NCBI RefSeq assembly: GCF_001612665.1
Contig: NZ_BDAX01000025.1
Span: 62,001 to 126,000 of the forward strand
From: Nocardia alba NBRC 108234
GTDB taxonomy: Bacteria > Actinomycetota > Actinomycetes > Mycobacteriales > Mycobacteriaceae
Direction: 5' to 3'
DNA: 64,000 nt
Shown: positions 8,394 to 17,829 of the stretch, one piece after another
How positions within the stretch are numbered: position 1 is the stretch's first letter
Layout: each line of letters begins with the position of its first letter
Notes under the pieces: model-generated
The model's database searches: none
Told to the model about the DNA's origin: nothing
What the model saw: the letters and a program-made list of their open reading frames with translations, nothing else
Translations under genes and position numbers: made by a program

Positions 8394-8822
8394 ATGAGCA
8401 ATGACGCCACCGCCGCAGGTCGGATTCCCGCCGATCTCGACGCCGAACTCACGGCGATCCACGCCGTCGTCGACACCATCGCCCACGCCCAGGCCAACGA
8501 GCTGGCCGAGGAGTTCATCGCGGTCTTCCGGGAAGACGCGATCTGGACCACCGGCCACGGCAAGCGCCTGTTCGGGCGCCCGGCCATCGCCGAGTTCACG
8601 GCACAGGTGCTGCCCGGCGCCACGACGCACGGCCACGCGACCTACGAGGTCGAGCATGTGCTGTTCCTGCGACCCGATGTCGCCGCCGTCAAGATCCGCC
8701 AGAGCTACTTCACCCTCGACGGCGAGCCGTCGGGTCAGGGCACGCCGATGTATGTGATGACGAAGGAGGACGGCGCCTGGGTGCTCACCGCGAACCAGAA
8801 CACGCCCGTGGTGACGGACTGA
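8394..8822 (+). CDS. SnoaL-like / SgcJ family protein
   Basis: 142-residue NTF2-like fold protein of the SgcJ/EcaC type. Seen: an N-terminal helical start (DLDAELTAIHAVVDTIAHAQ), then ELAEEFIAVFREDAIWTTGHGKRLFGRPAIAEF and the C-terminal beta segment PMYVMTKEDGAWVLTANQNTPV, the usual ending of this family. Family members are small alpha+beta barrels with varied roles, from polyketide cyclases to ketosteroid-isomerase-like enzymes and binding proteins; the function here is unknown. ATG 8394 was chosen over the TTG at 8379. Divergent from the leader peptide of the cys operon. Confidence 0.75.
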   Translation: MSNDATAAGRIPADLDAELTAIHAVVDTIAHAQANELAEEFIAVFREDAIWTTGHGKRLFGRPAIAEFTAQVLPGATTHGHATYEVEHVLFLRPDVAAVKIRQSYFTLDGEPSGQGTPMYVMTKEDGAWVLTANQNTPVVTD

Positions 8823-8873
8823 CGTGCGAGGGGCCGGGTGGGGCACGCTCCAACGGCCCGGCAGACTGGAGGG

Positions 8874-10094
8874 GTGACTACCAGCGCTGCTTCCGGGGCT
8901 TCCGGCGTGATACCGGCCGATGCCGATCGGCCGGTGCTGCGCGATTTCGGGAGCGGCGCGTTCGGGGTATACGTGCACGTGCCCTTCTGCGCCACGCGCT
9001 GCGGATACTGCGACTTCAACACCTACACGGCGGGGGAACTGGGTACTTCGGCGTCGCCGCAGTCGTGGCTGGAGGCATTGCGCGGCGAACTCGCGACCGC
9101 GGCGGCCGAGTTCGGTGCGCTGCCGAGCGCGACCCCCGCGGTGTCGACGATCTTCGTCGGCGGCGGGACGCCGTCGCTGCTCGGCGGAGACGGGCTGGCG
9201 TCGGTTCTGGACGCGGTGCGGGCGAACTTCACCCTGGCCGCCGACGCCGAGGTGACGACCGAATCCAATCCGGAATCCACCTCGCCCGAATTCTTCGAGC
9301 GGCTTCGCGCGGCCGGCTACACCCGGATCTCGCTGGGCATGCAGTCGGCTGCTCAGCACGTGCTGAAGGTGCTCGACCGCACGCACACTCCGGGCCGCGC
9401 GGTCGCCGCGGCGAAAGAAGCGCGCGCGGCCGGGTTCGATCACGTGAATCTGGACCTGATCTATGGCACCCCCGGCGAGACCGATGCCGATCTCGACCTG
9501 AGTCTGGACGCGGTGCTGGCCGCCGGTGTCGATCACGTGTCCGCCTACTCCCTGATCGTCGAGGACGGAACCGCGCTGGCACGCAAGGTCCGCCGTGGTG
9601 AACTGCCCGCACCCGACGACGATGTCCTCGCCGCCCGCTACGAACGCATCGATGCTCGCCTCGCCGCCGCCGGGCTGACGTGGTACGAGGTGTCCAACTG
9701 GGCCGCGAACGATGCCGCTCGCTGCCGACACAACCTGGGCTATTGGGACGGTGGCGACTGGCTCGGCGCCGGCCCCGGCGCGCACAGCCACGTCGGCGGT
9801 GTTCGCTGGTGGAACGTCAAACACCCCGCGCGCTACGCCGACCGCGTCGCCCTCGGCGGTCTCCCCGCCGCGGGCTGGGAGGCACTCACCGACGACGAGC
9901 GCTATACCGAACACCTCATGCTCACCGTCCGTCTCCGGACCGGACTGCCACTCGCTGATCTAGCCCCCTCGGCACACTCGGCCCTCGACCGCGTGCTGGC
10001 CGACGACCTCGCCCGCGTCAGCGGAAGCAACCTGGTCCTCACCGACCGTGGCCGTCTCCTCGCCGACGGCATCGTCCGCGACCTGCTCACCTGA
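8874..10094 (+). CDS. hemW: Heme chaperone HemW (radical SAM, coproporphyrinogen oxidase-like)
   Basis: 406 residues. The radical SAM cluster site is Cys39-x3-Cys43-x2-Cys46 (PFCATRCGYC), followed by the HemN/HemW signatures GGGTPS, TTESNPES and LGMQS. The Cys directly after the C-x3-C-x2-C motif, characteristic of true HemN (CxxxCxxC-x-C), is replaced by D-F-N (CGYCDFN), so this belongs to the HemW group, now regarded as heme-trafficking proteins rather than coproporphyrinogen dehydrogenases. The GTG at 8874 follows CAGACT by six bases, suggesting a leaderless transcript. M. tuberculosis has the equivalent gene near nirA. Confidence 0.92.
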   Translation: MTTSAASGASGVIPADADRPVLRDFGSGAFGVYVHVPFCATRCGYCDFNTYTAGELGTSASPQSWLEALRGELATAAAEFGALPSATPAVSTIFVGGGTPSLLGGDGLASVLDAVRANFTLAADAEVTTESNPESTSPEFFERLRAAGYTRISLGMQSAAQHVLKVLDRTHTPGRAVAAAKEARAAGFDHVNLDLIYGTPGETDADLDLSLDAVLAAGVDHVSAYSLIVEDGTALARKVRRGELPAPDDDVLAARYERIDARLAAAGLTWYEVSNWAANDAARCRHNLGYWDGGDWLGAGPGAHSHVGGVRWWNVKHPARYADRVALGGLPAAGWEALTDDERYTEHLMLTVRLRTGLPLADLAPSAHSALDRVLADDLARVSGSNLVLTDRGRLLADGIVRDLLT

Positions 10095-10410
10095 CCGCTC
10101 GCCGGCGGGTTTTCCCGGTCGATCCGCGGCGGTGTCGTCCGGGCCCGCGTGGACTCGCTGATAGTGGTTGACGCGCTGCCGAACAGGTCGGGGGAATCGC
10201 GCGAGCGGTGATGTCATCGTGATCTGAATTTCGAGATTTTCCAGGCTGGGTATAGTCACCGAAGAATGCCCGGTCATCGTGCTGAATTACACCGATGCAC
10301 ACCTGATGAGGGTTCGGAGACAGTGGGGTGCTCTTAGGCTGTGTTCGGTGGGTTCGGGGTGGAAGATAACGATTAGGGGCGTAGGCTTCGGCTCGATCCT
10401 AGGGAGTTAT
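10095..10410. other. Intergenic region after hemW
   Basis: 316 bases without a supported gene. Two possible -10 boxes are visible, TATAGT near 10251 and an AT-rich GATAACGATTAG near 10365, the latter suited to the small gene at 10411. No RNA gene or strong terminator was recognised. Confidence 0.4.
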
Positions 10411-10653
10411 ATGTCCACCGAACGGCACATCACCCTCGTCCACGAGCAGAGCGAATTCGCTGAAGCGCGCTCCGCTGAGAAGGCGGAGAACGCTCGTCAG
10501 TGCGCGGTCGCCGCGCGGACGGTCGCTTCGCACTCGAACGACGCCGAAGATTGCACGTCGCTGCTGGCGATGCTCGGTCTCGACGCCCTCGCGGGCAAGC
10601 AGGTCGGCGCCCCCGACTCCGCCGCTCGTTGCGGCGCTGCTGCCCGAGTCTGA
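10411..10653 (+). CDS. Small conserved actinobacterial protein of unknown function
   Basis: 80-residue soluble protein starting at ATG 10411 behind AGGGAG. It has a charged N-terminal half rich in Ala and Glu (SEFAEARSAEKAENARQ) and a recognisable core NDAEDCTSLLAMLGLDA. Short actinobacterial proteins with a D-x3-DC-x2-LL-x-MLGL core are familiar to me, but I know no function for them. It stands alone, after hemW on the same strand and 316 bases away, with its own ribosome binding site. Coding status rests on the start context and the motif. Confidence 0.65.
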   Translation: MSTERHITLVHEQSEFAEARSAEKAENARQCAVAARTVASHSNDAEDCTSLLAMLGLDALAGKQVGAPDSAARCGAAARV

Positions 10654-10720
10654 CCCGGCACCGGCCGCCCGACTCGGGCGGCCACTGCCGGTGCCCGGCG
10701 TTGTTTCGCTGACATCGTCG

Positions 10721-12160
10721 TCAGCCCCCTGTCACCGTTGAGCGCTGCTCGACCGGCGAGATGTCGTCGCCACCACCGATCACCCCGCCTGCTATCGCCG
10801 GTCGTGGCACACCGAGTAGTTCCGCGGTGTTCGCGAGCGTGATCAAGTAGTCCGGCACCGCGCGCACGGCATCCACGCCGGGCGTGGGTGCTGTCGGCGG
10901 TGGCGCTCCGCAAGCAAAGTAGCGGTCGCCCGATCTGGTAACGGCATGCGCCGATGGTGGGTTGCCGCCGATGGCCGGTCCTGTCGACCCGGGCACGCTG
11001 TGCCCGACACCTGGTCGCCACACGTCGTGCTGGGCAGGTGGTCGCTGCCACGCAGCCGCACCCGGTGACCGATCACCGCCTCCGCTCGTGATGGCGCTCG
11101 GCCCCATCCGCCCAGCCGATGGGCTGGTATCGGGACTGCGTATCGCCGAAACGACCGTGGGGTCGACGGCAGCTGGGGAAGTTCCCGTTGACGATGTGGA
11201 CAACCCCGCACCGACAGACGTCGTCATCGCAGTCGGGCGGCTCGACGACGCCGCGCCGGTGACATCCCCCGACGGCGCAGCTGTCACCGTCGGAGCGCTC
11301 CGCGAACGCGCCGACAGGTCATCGTCATCGGATTCCGCCGACCGGTTGTCGAGCGGATCCGGTTCCTCGATCTGAACTTCTGATGCGTCACTGTCGGGGC
11401 CCGGTTCGTTGGGGTCGTCGATCGCAGCCGGGCGCTCCCCAAACGCGCCCTGCCCGCCATCCTCGAAAACCTCGCCCGGCGACAGCGCGCGTCGCTCGCC
11501 TCGCGATTTCCCCGCTGCGCCGATCAGCAACTGTCGGTCGTCCGCCTCGCCGGTGTCGAACGACCGAAGCGGCATGGGCAGCACCGGAATGCGAGCGACC
11601 AACTCCGCGAACGGCAACACATATCGCTGTCGCATCGCCGCTCGCGCGTCCTCCTGCGCGGACGACGCCGCACCGTGCGTCGATGCCGAGCCCATGGCGT
11701 GTGCCGCCCCGCTCACCGACCACGTCGCGGCACCGGTTCTCTCGACGACCGGTGACCCGACCGCGTACTTGGTCGCCACGATCGCCTCGGCAGCCGCTCG
11801 AACCACGCCGGGCAATTCCTCCAGCGCGACAGTCAGGTCGTGCGCTCGCGCGACATAGTCGTCGACCGCGAAACCGGCCGCGGTAGCGGCCGTTCCCGAC
11901 CACGCCGACGCCAGCGAACCTTTCACCGCGTGCCGGAAAGCGCGCAGACCCTGGTCCCACCACCGTGCGATCTGCTCGAACCTGTCCGCTTGCGCCAATG
12001 CGCCGGTCACTTCGAGTGCCTCGAACGCCGCGACGATCTCGCGGTGCCGCCAAGAATGCGTGTTCTCCCCACCGTCGGGGAGACGCGAAGCAATGGTGTC
12101 TTTCGAATAGTCCGGGAATATGTTCCCGCCGCGAATACCGCTCGGCTCGCGGCCGGTCAC
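10721..12160 (-). CDS. ESX-associated PPE/WXG-like protein with PDYLIT C-terminus
   Basis: 479 residues. The N-terminal ~110 residues are helical and WXG-like (ARWWDQGLRAFRHAVKGS, then LASAWSGTAATAAGF with a W-x-G turn). A central helical part follows, then about 200 residues of low-complexity Ser/Thr/Pro/Ala sequence, and a short conserved end, AVPDYLITLANTAELLG. The same C-terminal motif ends the PPE-like protein at 35556-36887, so the two are paralogues. The GTG at 12160 overlaps the upstream gene's stop (GTGA), which sets the start although the frame is open to 12478. Probably secreted by a type VII system encoded elsewhere. Confidence 0.7.
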   Translation of the reverse strand: MTGREPSGIRGGNIFPDYSKDTIASRLPDGGENTHSWRHREIVAAFEALEVTGALAQADRFEQIARWWDQGLRAFRHAVKGSLASAWSGTAATAAGFAVDDYVARAHDLTVALEELPGVVRAAAEAIVATKYAVGSPVVERTGAATWSVSGAAHAMGSASTHGAASSAQEDARAAMRQRYVLPFAELVARIPVLPMPLRSFDTGEADDRQLLIGAAGKSRGERRALSPGEVFEDGGQGAFGERPAAIDDPNEPGPDSDASEVQIEEPDPLDNRSAESDDDDLSARSRSAPTVTAAPSGDVTGAASSSRPTAMTTSVGAGLSTSSTGTSPAAVDPTVVSAIRSPDTSPSAGRMGPSAITSGGGDRSPGAAAWQRPPAQHDVWRPGVGHSVPGSTGPAIGGNPPSAHAVTRSGDRYFACGAPPPTAPTPGVDAVRAVPDYLITLANTAELLGVPRPAIAGGVIGGGDDISPVEQRSTVTGG

Positions 12161-12570
12161 GCTGACACCGGGTAAATATGTTGTCCCGCAGAGGTTTCCG
12201 ACATTCGAAGTCGATCGGCCCACTGGTCGTCGACAACCGTCATCAGATCGCGCGCAGCACGGAAAGATTGCTGAATGTCGCCCACGATCTCCGCGTGGGT
12301 ATCCAATACCGCAGCGACGCTGTTCTCGTTCGCCGCTGCCACCGAACGCAATCGCGCGACCAATGTGCAACCGGATATCAATCTTGCGTGTCTCTCGCCC
12401 AGCCCCCAATGCTCCTGATCGCCGATTTCTCGCGCGAGTGCCCGGATCCGAGCGATCACCCGCAGGAATTCCGCACACGCACTGTCGATGCGGGCGAACT
12501 CCGTCGGCCGCACCACAACCGCGCCCGACCCGACCGGTACCGCTTCGTCGACCCCAACCGTATACACCAC
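12157..12570 (-). CDS. Small ESX-associated helical protein (EspC/PE-like partner)
   Basis: 137 residues, nearly all predicted helix with two amphipathic stretches: ARIDSACAEFLRVIARIRAL, and EIVGDIQQSFRAARDLMTVV near the C-terminus. Size, fold and position directly before a WXG/PPE-like gene match the small partners of type VII substrates (DUF2580/EspC-like). The GTG at 12570 follows GGGAGGGA. It overlaps the next gene by GTGA, so the two products are probably made in equal amounts and form a heterodimer. Family assignment is by pattern only. Confidence 0.6.
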   Translation of the reverse strand: MVYTVGVDEAVPVGSGAVVVRPTEFARIDSACAEFLRVIARIRALAREIGDQEHWGLGERHARLISGCTLVARLRSVAAANENSVAAVLDTHAEIVGDIQQSFRAARDLMTVVDDQWADRLRMSETSAGQHIYPVSA

Positions 12571-12918
12571 AGTTCCCTCCCCGCGTACGCTATCGCTACC
12601 TGAAAATTGCTGGTAGACCCCCTGATTCGGTGTCGAACCTACGCCTGCCGCGTGAGCGAAGACAACCCCCCGAACCGCAACTGTGGATAACTCGGGCCTG
12701 GGGATAACTCGCAGCCGAGCCGACACCGCCGATCGCCGCCCTCGAAGCCGGATATTCCCCACATGACAGTTCGGCGCCGGACCACCGTGCGATCCAGGGA
12801 CCGGTGACAAGACAATTAGACTGGACCACAAGACGCCGCGAGCGTCGGCGTGCGAGGCTGTCCGAACGCAGCACCGATACACGTGCGGTATCAGGCACGA
12901 GCGAGGAAGGTGGGGTCG
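12571..12918. other. Divergent intergenic region, ESX-like pair / hrcA
   Basis: 348 bases carrying the promoters of the minus-strand ESX-like pair and of hrcA. GGATAACTCG occurs twice (12685-12694 and 12702-12711, 17 bp apart), a possible regulator site. A TAGACT box near 12820 could serve hrcA. No CIRCE element (GCACTC-N9-GAGTGC type) was found here. Confidence 0.4.
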
Positions 12919-13953
12919 ATGCCGTCGAGCACCGAGGATCGACGTTTCGAGGTTCTGCGAGCGATCGTCGCGGACTACGTCGCCACCAAGGAACCGATCG
13001 GCTCCAAGTCCCTCGTGGAACGGCACAACCTCGGTGTTTCCAGTGCCACCATCCGCAATGACATGGCGGTGCTGGAGGCCGAGGGCTACATCACCCAGCC
13101 GCACACGAGCTCGGGCCGCATCCCCACCGACAAGGGCTACCGCGAGTTCGTCGACCGGATCGCCGAGGTGAAGCCGCTCTCGGGCGCCGAACGCCGGGCG
13201 ATCATGGAGTTCCTCGAATCCGGTGTCGATCTCGACGATGTCCTGCGCCGCGGTGTGCGACTGCTGGCCCAGCTCACCCGCCAGGTCGCCGTCGTGCAGT
13301 ACCCCACGGTCTCGGCGTCGATCGTGCGTCACATCGAGGTCGTCGCGCTCAACCCGGCCCGGCTGCTACTCGTCGTGATCACCGACACCGGCCGCGTCGA
13401 CCAGCGCATCGTCGACCTGGGCGCGGTGATCTCCGACGAAGACCTGGCCGCCGTGCGCGGTCTGCTGGGCGGGGCCATGGACGGCAAACTGCTGTCGGTG
13501 GCCAGTGCCTCCGTGGCCGGCGTGCCCGAACGCGCACCGGCCAAGATCCGCGATGTGTTGGTCCGGGTCTCGACCGTTCTGGTGGAGACGCTGGTCGAGC
13601 ATCCCGAAGAGCGACTGGTCCTCGGCGGCACCGCCAATCTCACCCGCAATGTCGCCGATTTCGGCTTCCCCGGCTCGCTGCGCACCGTGCTGGAAGCGTT
13701 GGAAGAACAGGTGATCGTGCTCAAGCTGCTCGCCGCCGCGCAGCAGCCGGGCCAGGTGATGGTGCAGATAGGCGAGGAGACCCAGGTGGAGCAGATGCGC
13801 GGCACTTCTGTCGTCTCCACCGGCTACGGGGCGGCGGGCGCCGTGCTGGGCGGTATGGGTGTGCTCGGCCCGACCCGCATGGACTATCCCGGCACCATGG
13901 CGTCGGTCGCGACGGTCGCCCGCTACATCGGCGAGGTGCTCGCCGAAAGGTGA
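12919..13953 (+). CDS. hrcA: Heat-inducible transcription repressor HrcA
   Basis: 344 residues. Represses chaperonin genes by binding CIRCE operators; activity depends on GroEL. The winged helix is at the N-terminus (FEVLRAIVADYVATKEPIGS, then SSATIRNDMAVLE and THTSSGRIPTDKGYR-type wing), followed by the GAF-like HrcA core with LVLGGTANL. ATG 12919 has GAGGAAGG about eight bases upstream; GTG 12910 is possible. It heads the hrcA-dnaJ-rsmE-phoH-ybeY-era block conserved in mycobacteria and relatives. Confidence 0.96.
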   Translation: MPSSTEDRRFEVLRAIVADYVATKEPIGSKSLVERHNLGVSSATIRNDMAVLEAEGYITQPHTSSGRIPTDKGYREFVDRIAEVKPLSGAERRAIMEFLESGVDLDDVLRRGVRLLAQLTRQVAVVQYPTVSASIVRHIEVVALNPARLLLVVITDTGRVDQRIVDLGAVISDEDLAAVRGLLGGAMDGKLLSVASASVAGVPERAPAKIRDVLVRVSTVLVETLVEHPEERLVLGGTANLTRNVADFGFPGSLRTVLEALEEQVIVLKLLAAAQQPGQVMVQIGEETQVEQMRGTSVVSTGYGAAGAVLGGMGVLGPTRMDYPGTMASVATVARYIGEVLAER

Positions 13954-14082
13954 AGCCAGCTCGGGAACCGCGACAACCGGACTGTTAAGGTCGATGCTTC
14001 GGCCGGTAAAGTTGAGTGGATTCGACTGAGGATGCGCCAGGCGCTCGGCCGGCCCACACCGACCAAGGACTAGAGAACTCAC

Positions 14083-15237
14083 GTGGCACGGGATTACTAC
14101 GGACTGCTCGGCGTCGGCAAGAATGCCACCGACCAGGAGCTCAAGCGCGCTTACCGCAAGCTGGCCCGCGAACTGCACCCCGATGTGAACCCGGACGAGG
14201 TCGCACAGGCCCGCTTCAAGGAAGTCTCCACCGCCTACGAGGTGCTGACCGACCCCGAGAAGCGCCGGATCGTCGACCTCGGTGGTGACCCGCTCGAAAA
14301 CGGCGGCGGCGGAGCGGGATTCAACGGTGCGGGCTTCGGCGGTCTCGGCGACGTCTTCGAGGCGTTCTTCGGCGGGATGAGCGGCCAGGGCGGTGGCCAG
14401 CGCAAACCGCGTGGCCGCGTGCAGCCGGGCGCCGACTCGCTGATCCGCACCCGGCTGAGCCTGGCCGAGTGCGCGGTCGGCGTCACCAAGCATCTGACTG
14501 TCGACACCGCGATCCTCTGCGATGTCTGTGTCGGCTCCGGCACCAACGGCAACTCCAAGCCGATCCGCTGCGAGACCTGTGACGGTGCGGGCGAGGTGCA
14601 GTCGGTGCAGCGCTCGTTCCTCGGCCAAGTGCTCACCTCGCGACCCTGCCCCACCTGCCGTGGCGCGGGCGAGACCATCCCCGACCCCTGCAACAAGTGC
14701 GGTGGCGACGGCCGCGTGCGTGCTCGTCGCGAGATCGCCGCCCCCATCCCGGCCGGCGTCGCCAGTGGCATGCGGGTTCGCTTGGCGGCGCAGGGCGAGG
14801 TCGGCCCCGGTGGCGGCCATGCCGGTGACCTCTACGTCGAGGTCGTCGAACAGCCCCACGACACCTTCGTACGCGATGGCGATGACCTGCACTGCACCGT
14901 TCGGGTGCCGATGGTCGACGCGATCCTCGGAACCACCGTGGTGGTCGACACCATCCTCGACGGCCCCACCGAGCTCAACATCGCGGCGGGTACCCAGCCC
15001 GGCGAGGTCATCCAGCTGCGGGCGCACGGCATGCCGCGACTGCGTTCGGGTGCGCGCGGCGACCTGCTCGCCCACCTCGACATCGTGGTGCCGAACAAGC
15101 TCGACGGCAGGCAGACCGATCTCCTGCGCAAGTTCAAGGGCATGCGTGACAAGGATCGTGCCGAGGTGATGTCGACCCAGTCCGAGCACAACAGCGGTCT
15201 GTTCGCCCGGCTGCGCGCGTCGTTCAGCGGGCGCTGA
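14083..15237 (+). CDS. dnaJ: Chaperone DnaJ (DnaJ2 type)
   Basis: 384-residue type I Hsp40, co-chaperone of DnaK. The J domain has HPD at 32-34; a Gly-rich linker follows (about 68-105); the zinc region contains four repeats CDVCVGSG, CETCDGAG, CPTCRGAG and CNKCGGDG; the C-terminal beta-sandwich domains complete the protein. GTG 14083. Placement directly after hrcA matches the second dnaJ of mycobacteria (dnaJ2), not the one in the dnaK operon. Confidence 0.97.
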   Translation: MARDYYGLLGVGKNATDQELKRAYRKLARELHPDVNPDEVAQARFKEVSTAYEVLTDPEKRRIVDLGGDPLENGGGGAGFNGAGFGGLGDVFEAFFGGMSGQGGGQRKPRGRVQPGADSLIRTRLSLAECAVGVTKHLTVDTAILCDVCVGSGTNGNSKPIRCETCDGAGEVQSVQRSFLGQVLTSRPCPTCRGAGETIPDPCNKCGGDGRVRARREIAAPIPAGVASGMRVRLAAQGEVGPGGGHAGDLYVEVVEQPHDTFVRDGDDLHCTVRVPMVDAILGTTVVVDTILDGPTELNIAAGTQPGEVIQLRAHGMPRLRSGARGDLLAHLDIVVPNKLDGRQTDLLRKFKGMRDKDRAEVMSTQSEHNSGLFARLRASFSGR

Positions 15238-15241
15238 GGCC

Positions 15242-15982
15242 GTGGCCGCGACGGTCTTCTATCTCGACGAGGTCCCCGAGCCGGGTGCTGTCGCGGTGCT
15301 GGACGGTCCGGAGGGTCGCCATGCCGCGACCGTGCGCCGGATCAAGGTCGGCGAGCCGATCACCCTGTCCGATGGGCACGGTGTGCTGGCCGACTCGGAA
15401 GTCGTCGCGGTCCAGAAGGACCGGCTCGAGCTGGCGGTCCGCGACCGGCGGATCGCCGCGTTGCCCACCCCGGCGGTGACCGTGGTGCAGGCGCTGCCCA
15501 AGTCGGATCGCTCCGAGCTGGCCGTCGAATTGATGACCGAGGCCGGCGCGGATCTGATCGTCGCGTGGCAGGCCGCGCGCTGTGTCGCGAACTGGGAAGC
15601 CAAGGCGGCCAAGGGCATCGAGAAGTGGCGTGCGGCGGCCAAGTCGGCGGCCCGCCAATCCCGGCGCGCCTACATCCCCGAGATCGCCGGCTTGCACCGC
15701 ACCCGTGACCTGGTGGAACTGGTGCGAACAGCCAAGGCGAACGGCGCGATCGTCGCGGCCCTGCACGAATCCGGCGCGGGCAAGTTCACCGAACTGCCGC
15801 TGGCGCGGGCGAGCGAAGTGGTGCTGATCGTGGGCCCCGAGGGCGGTCTCGACGACACCGAACTGGCCGCGCTGGCCGAGGCCGGTGCCGATATCGTGCT
15901 CCTCGGTCCGACGGTCCTGCGCACCTCGACCGCCGCGGCCGTCGCGCTCGGCGCGCTGGGGGCGCTGACCCCGCGCTGGTGA
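15242..15982 (+). CDS. rsmE: 16S rRNA m3U1498 methyltransferase RsmE
   Basis: 246 residues, SPOUT-class methyltransferase that methylates N3 of U1498 in 16S rRNA. The N-terminal PUA-like domain is followed by the knotted domain with the typical segments LPKSDRSELAVELMTEAGAD, AARQSRRAYIPEI, IVGPEGGLDDTE and the cofactor-site end LGPTVLRTSTAAA. GTG 15242 lies four bases after the dnaJ stop, so translation is coupled. Confidence 0.95.
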   Translation: MAATVFYLDEVPEPGAVAVLDGPEGRHAATVRRIKVGEPITLSDGHGVLADSEVVAVQKDRLELAVRDRRIAALPTPAVTVVQALPKSDRSELAVELMTEAGADLIVAWQAARCVANWEAKAAKGIEKWRAAAKSAARQSRRAYIPEIAGLHRTRDLVELVRTAKANGAIVAALHESGAGKFTELPLARASEVVLIVGPEGGLDDTELAALAEAGADIVLLGPTVLRTSTAAAVALGALGALTPRW

Positions 15983-16087
15983 GCACCACCATCGGCACAT
16001 TTTTAACCACTGTGCGGTGTCAGTGCTCGGCGGTAAACTGATCTCATCGAACACCAGGTCGAAACCGGAAGCAGGCTGTAGCCACTT

Positions 16088-17200
<1,113 letters not shown>

Positions 17201-17280
17201 AACTCGCGGTTCGGTTACCCGCGCCACGCTGGACCGATGGCGGTTTCGTCGGTGCATCGCCAGTTCCGTACCCTGAACAG

Positions 17281-17829
17281 GTGAGCATCGAGATCGCCAA
17301 CGAATCGGGTATGGACGTTCCCGAAGAAGACCTGGTCAACGTCGCACGCTTCGTGATCGGCCGGATGGACGTCCATCCGGCCGCCGAGCTGTCGATGGTG
17401 CTCGTCGATCTCGACACCATGGCCGACCTGCATGTGCGCTGGATGGATCTGCCCGGTCCCACCGACGTGATGTCGTTCCCGATGGACGAGCTCGAGCCCG
17501 GCGGTCGTCCCGACAGCCCGGAGCCCGGCCCGTCCATGCTCGGTGACATCGTGCTGTGCCCGGAGTTCGCGATGGGTCAGGCACAGAAGGCCGACCATTC
17601 GCTCGATCACGAACTGGCGCTGCTCACTGTGCACGGTGTGCTCCACCTGCTCGGCTACGACCACGCCGAGCCGGAGGAGGAGAAGGAGATGTTCGCGCTG
17701 CAGGCGCAGCTGCTCGAGGAGTGGTACGTGAGCCTGCGCGAGGAACAGCGCCGCGCCGAACTGGCCGAGCGTGACGACCGGCTACTCGGCAAGGCGGGTT
17801 TCACCGCGCCCGGTGAAGGCCCCGCGTGA
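17281..17829 (+). CDS. ybeY: Endoribonuclease YbeY
   Basis: 182-residue zinc-dependent RNase for 16S rRNA 3'-end maturation and ribosome quality control. The metal site H-x3-H-x5-H is His118, His122, His128 (HGVLHLLGYDH). After the normal fold there is a charged helical tail of about 40 residues. The GTG at 17281 follows TACCCT by six bases, compatible with a leaderless transcript. It overlaps the next gene by GTGA. Confidence 0.95.
   Translation: MSIEIANESGMDVPEEDLVNVARFVIGRMDVHPAAELSMVLVDLDTMADLHVRWMDLPGPTDVMSFPMDELEPGGRPDSPEPGPSMLGDIVLCPEFAMGQAQKADHSLDHELALLTVHGVLHLLGYDHAEPEEEKEMFALQAQLLEEWYVSLREEQRRAELAERDDRLLGKAGFTAPGEGPA

Noticed and set aside
12571..12918. CIRCE operator upstream of hrcA
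   Set aside because: No GCACTC/GAGTGC inverted repeat with 9-base spacing was found.
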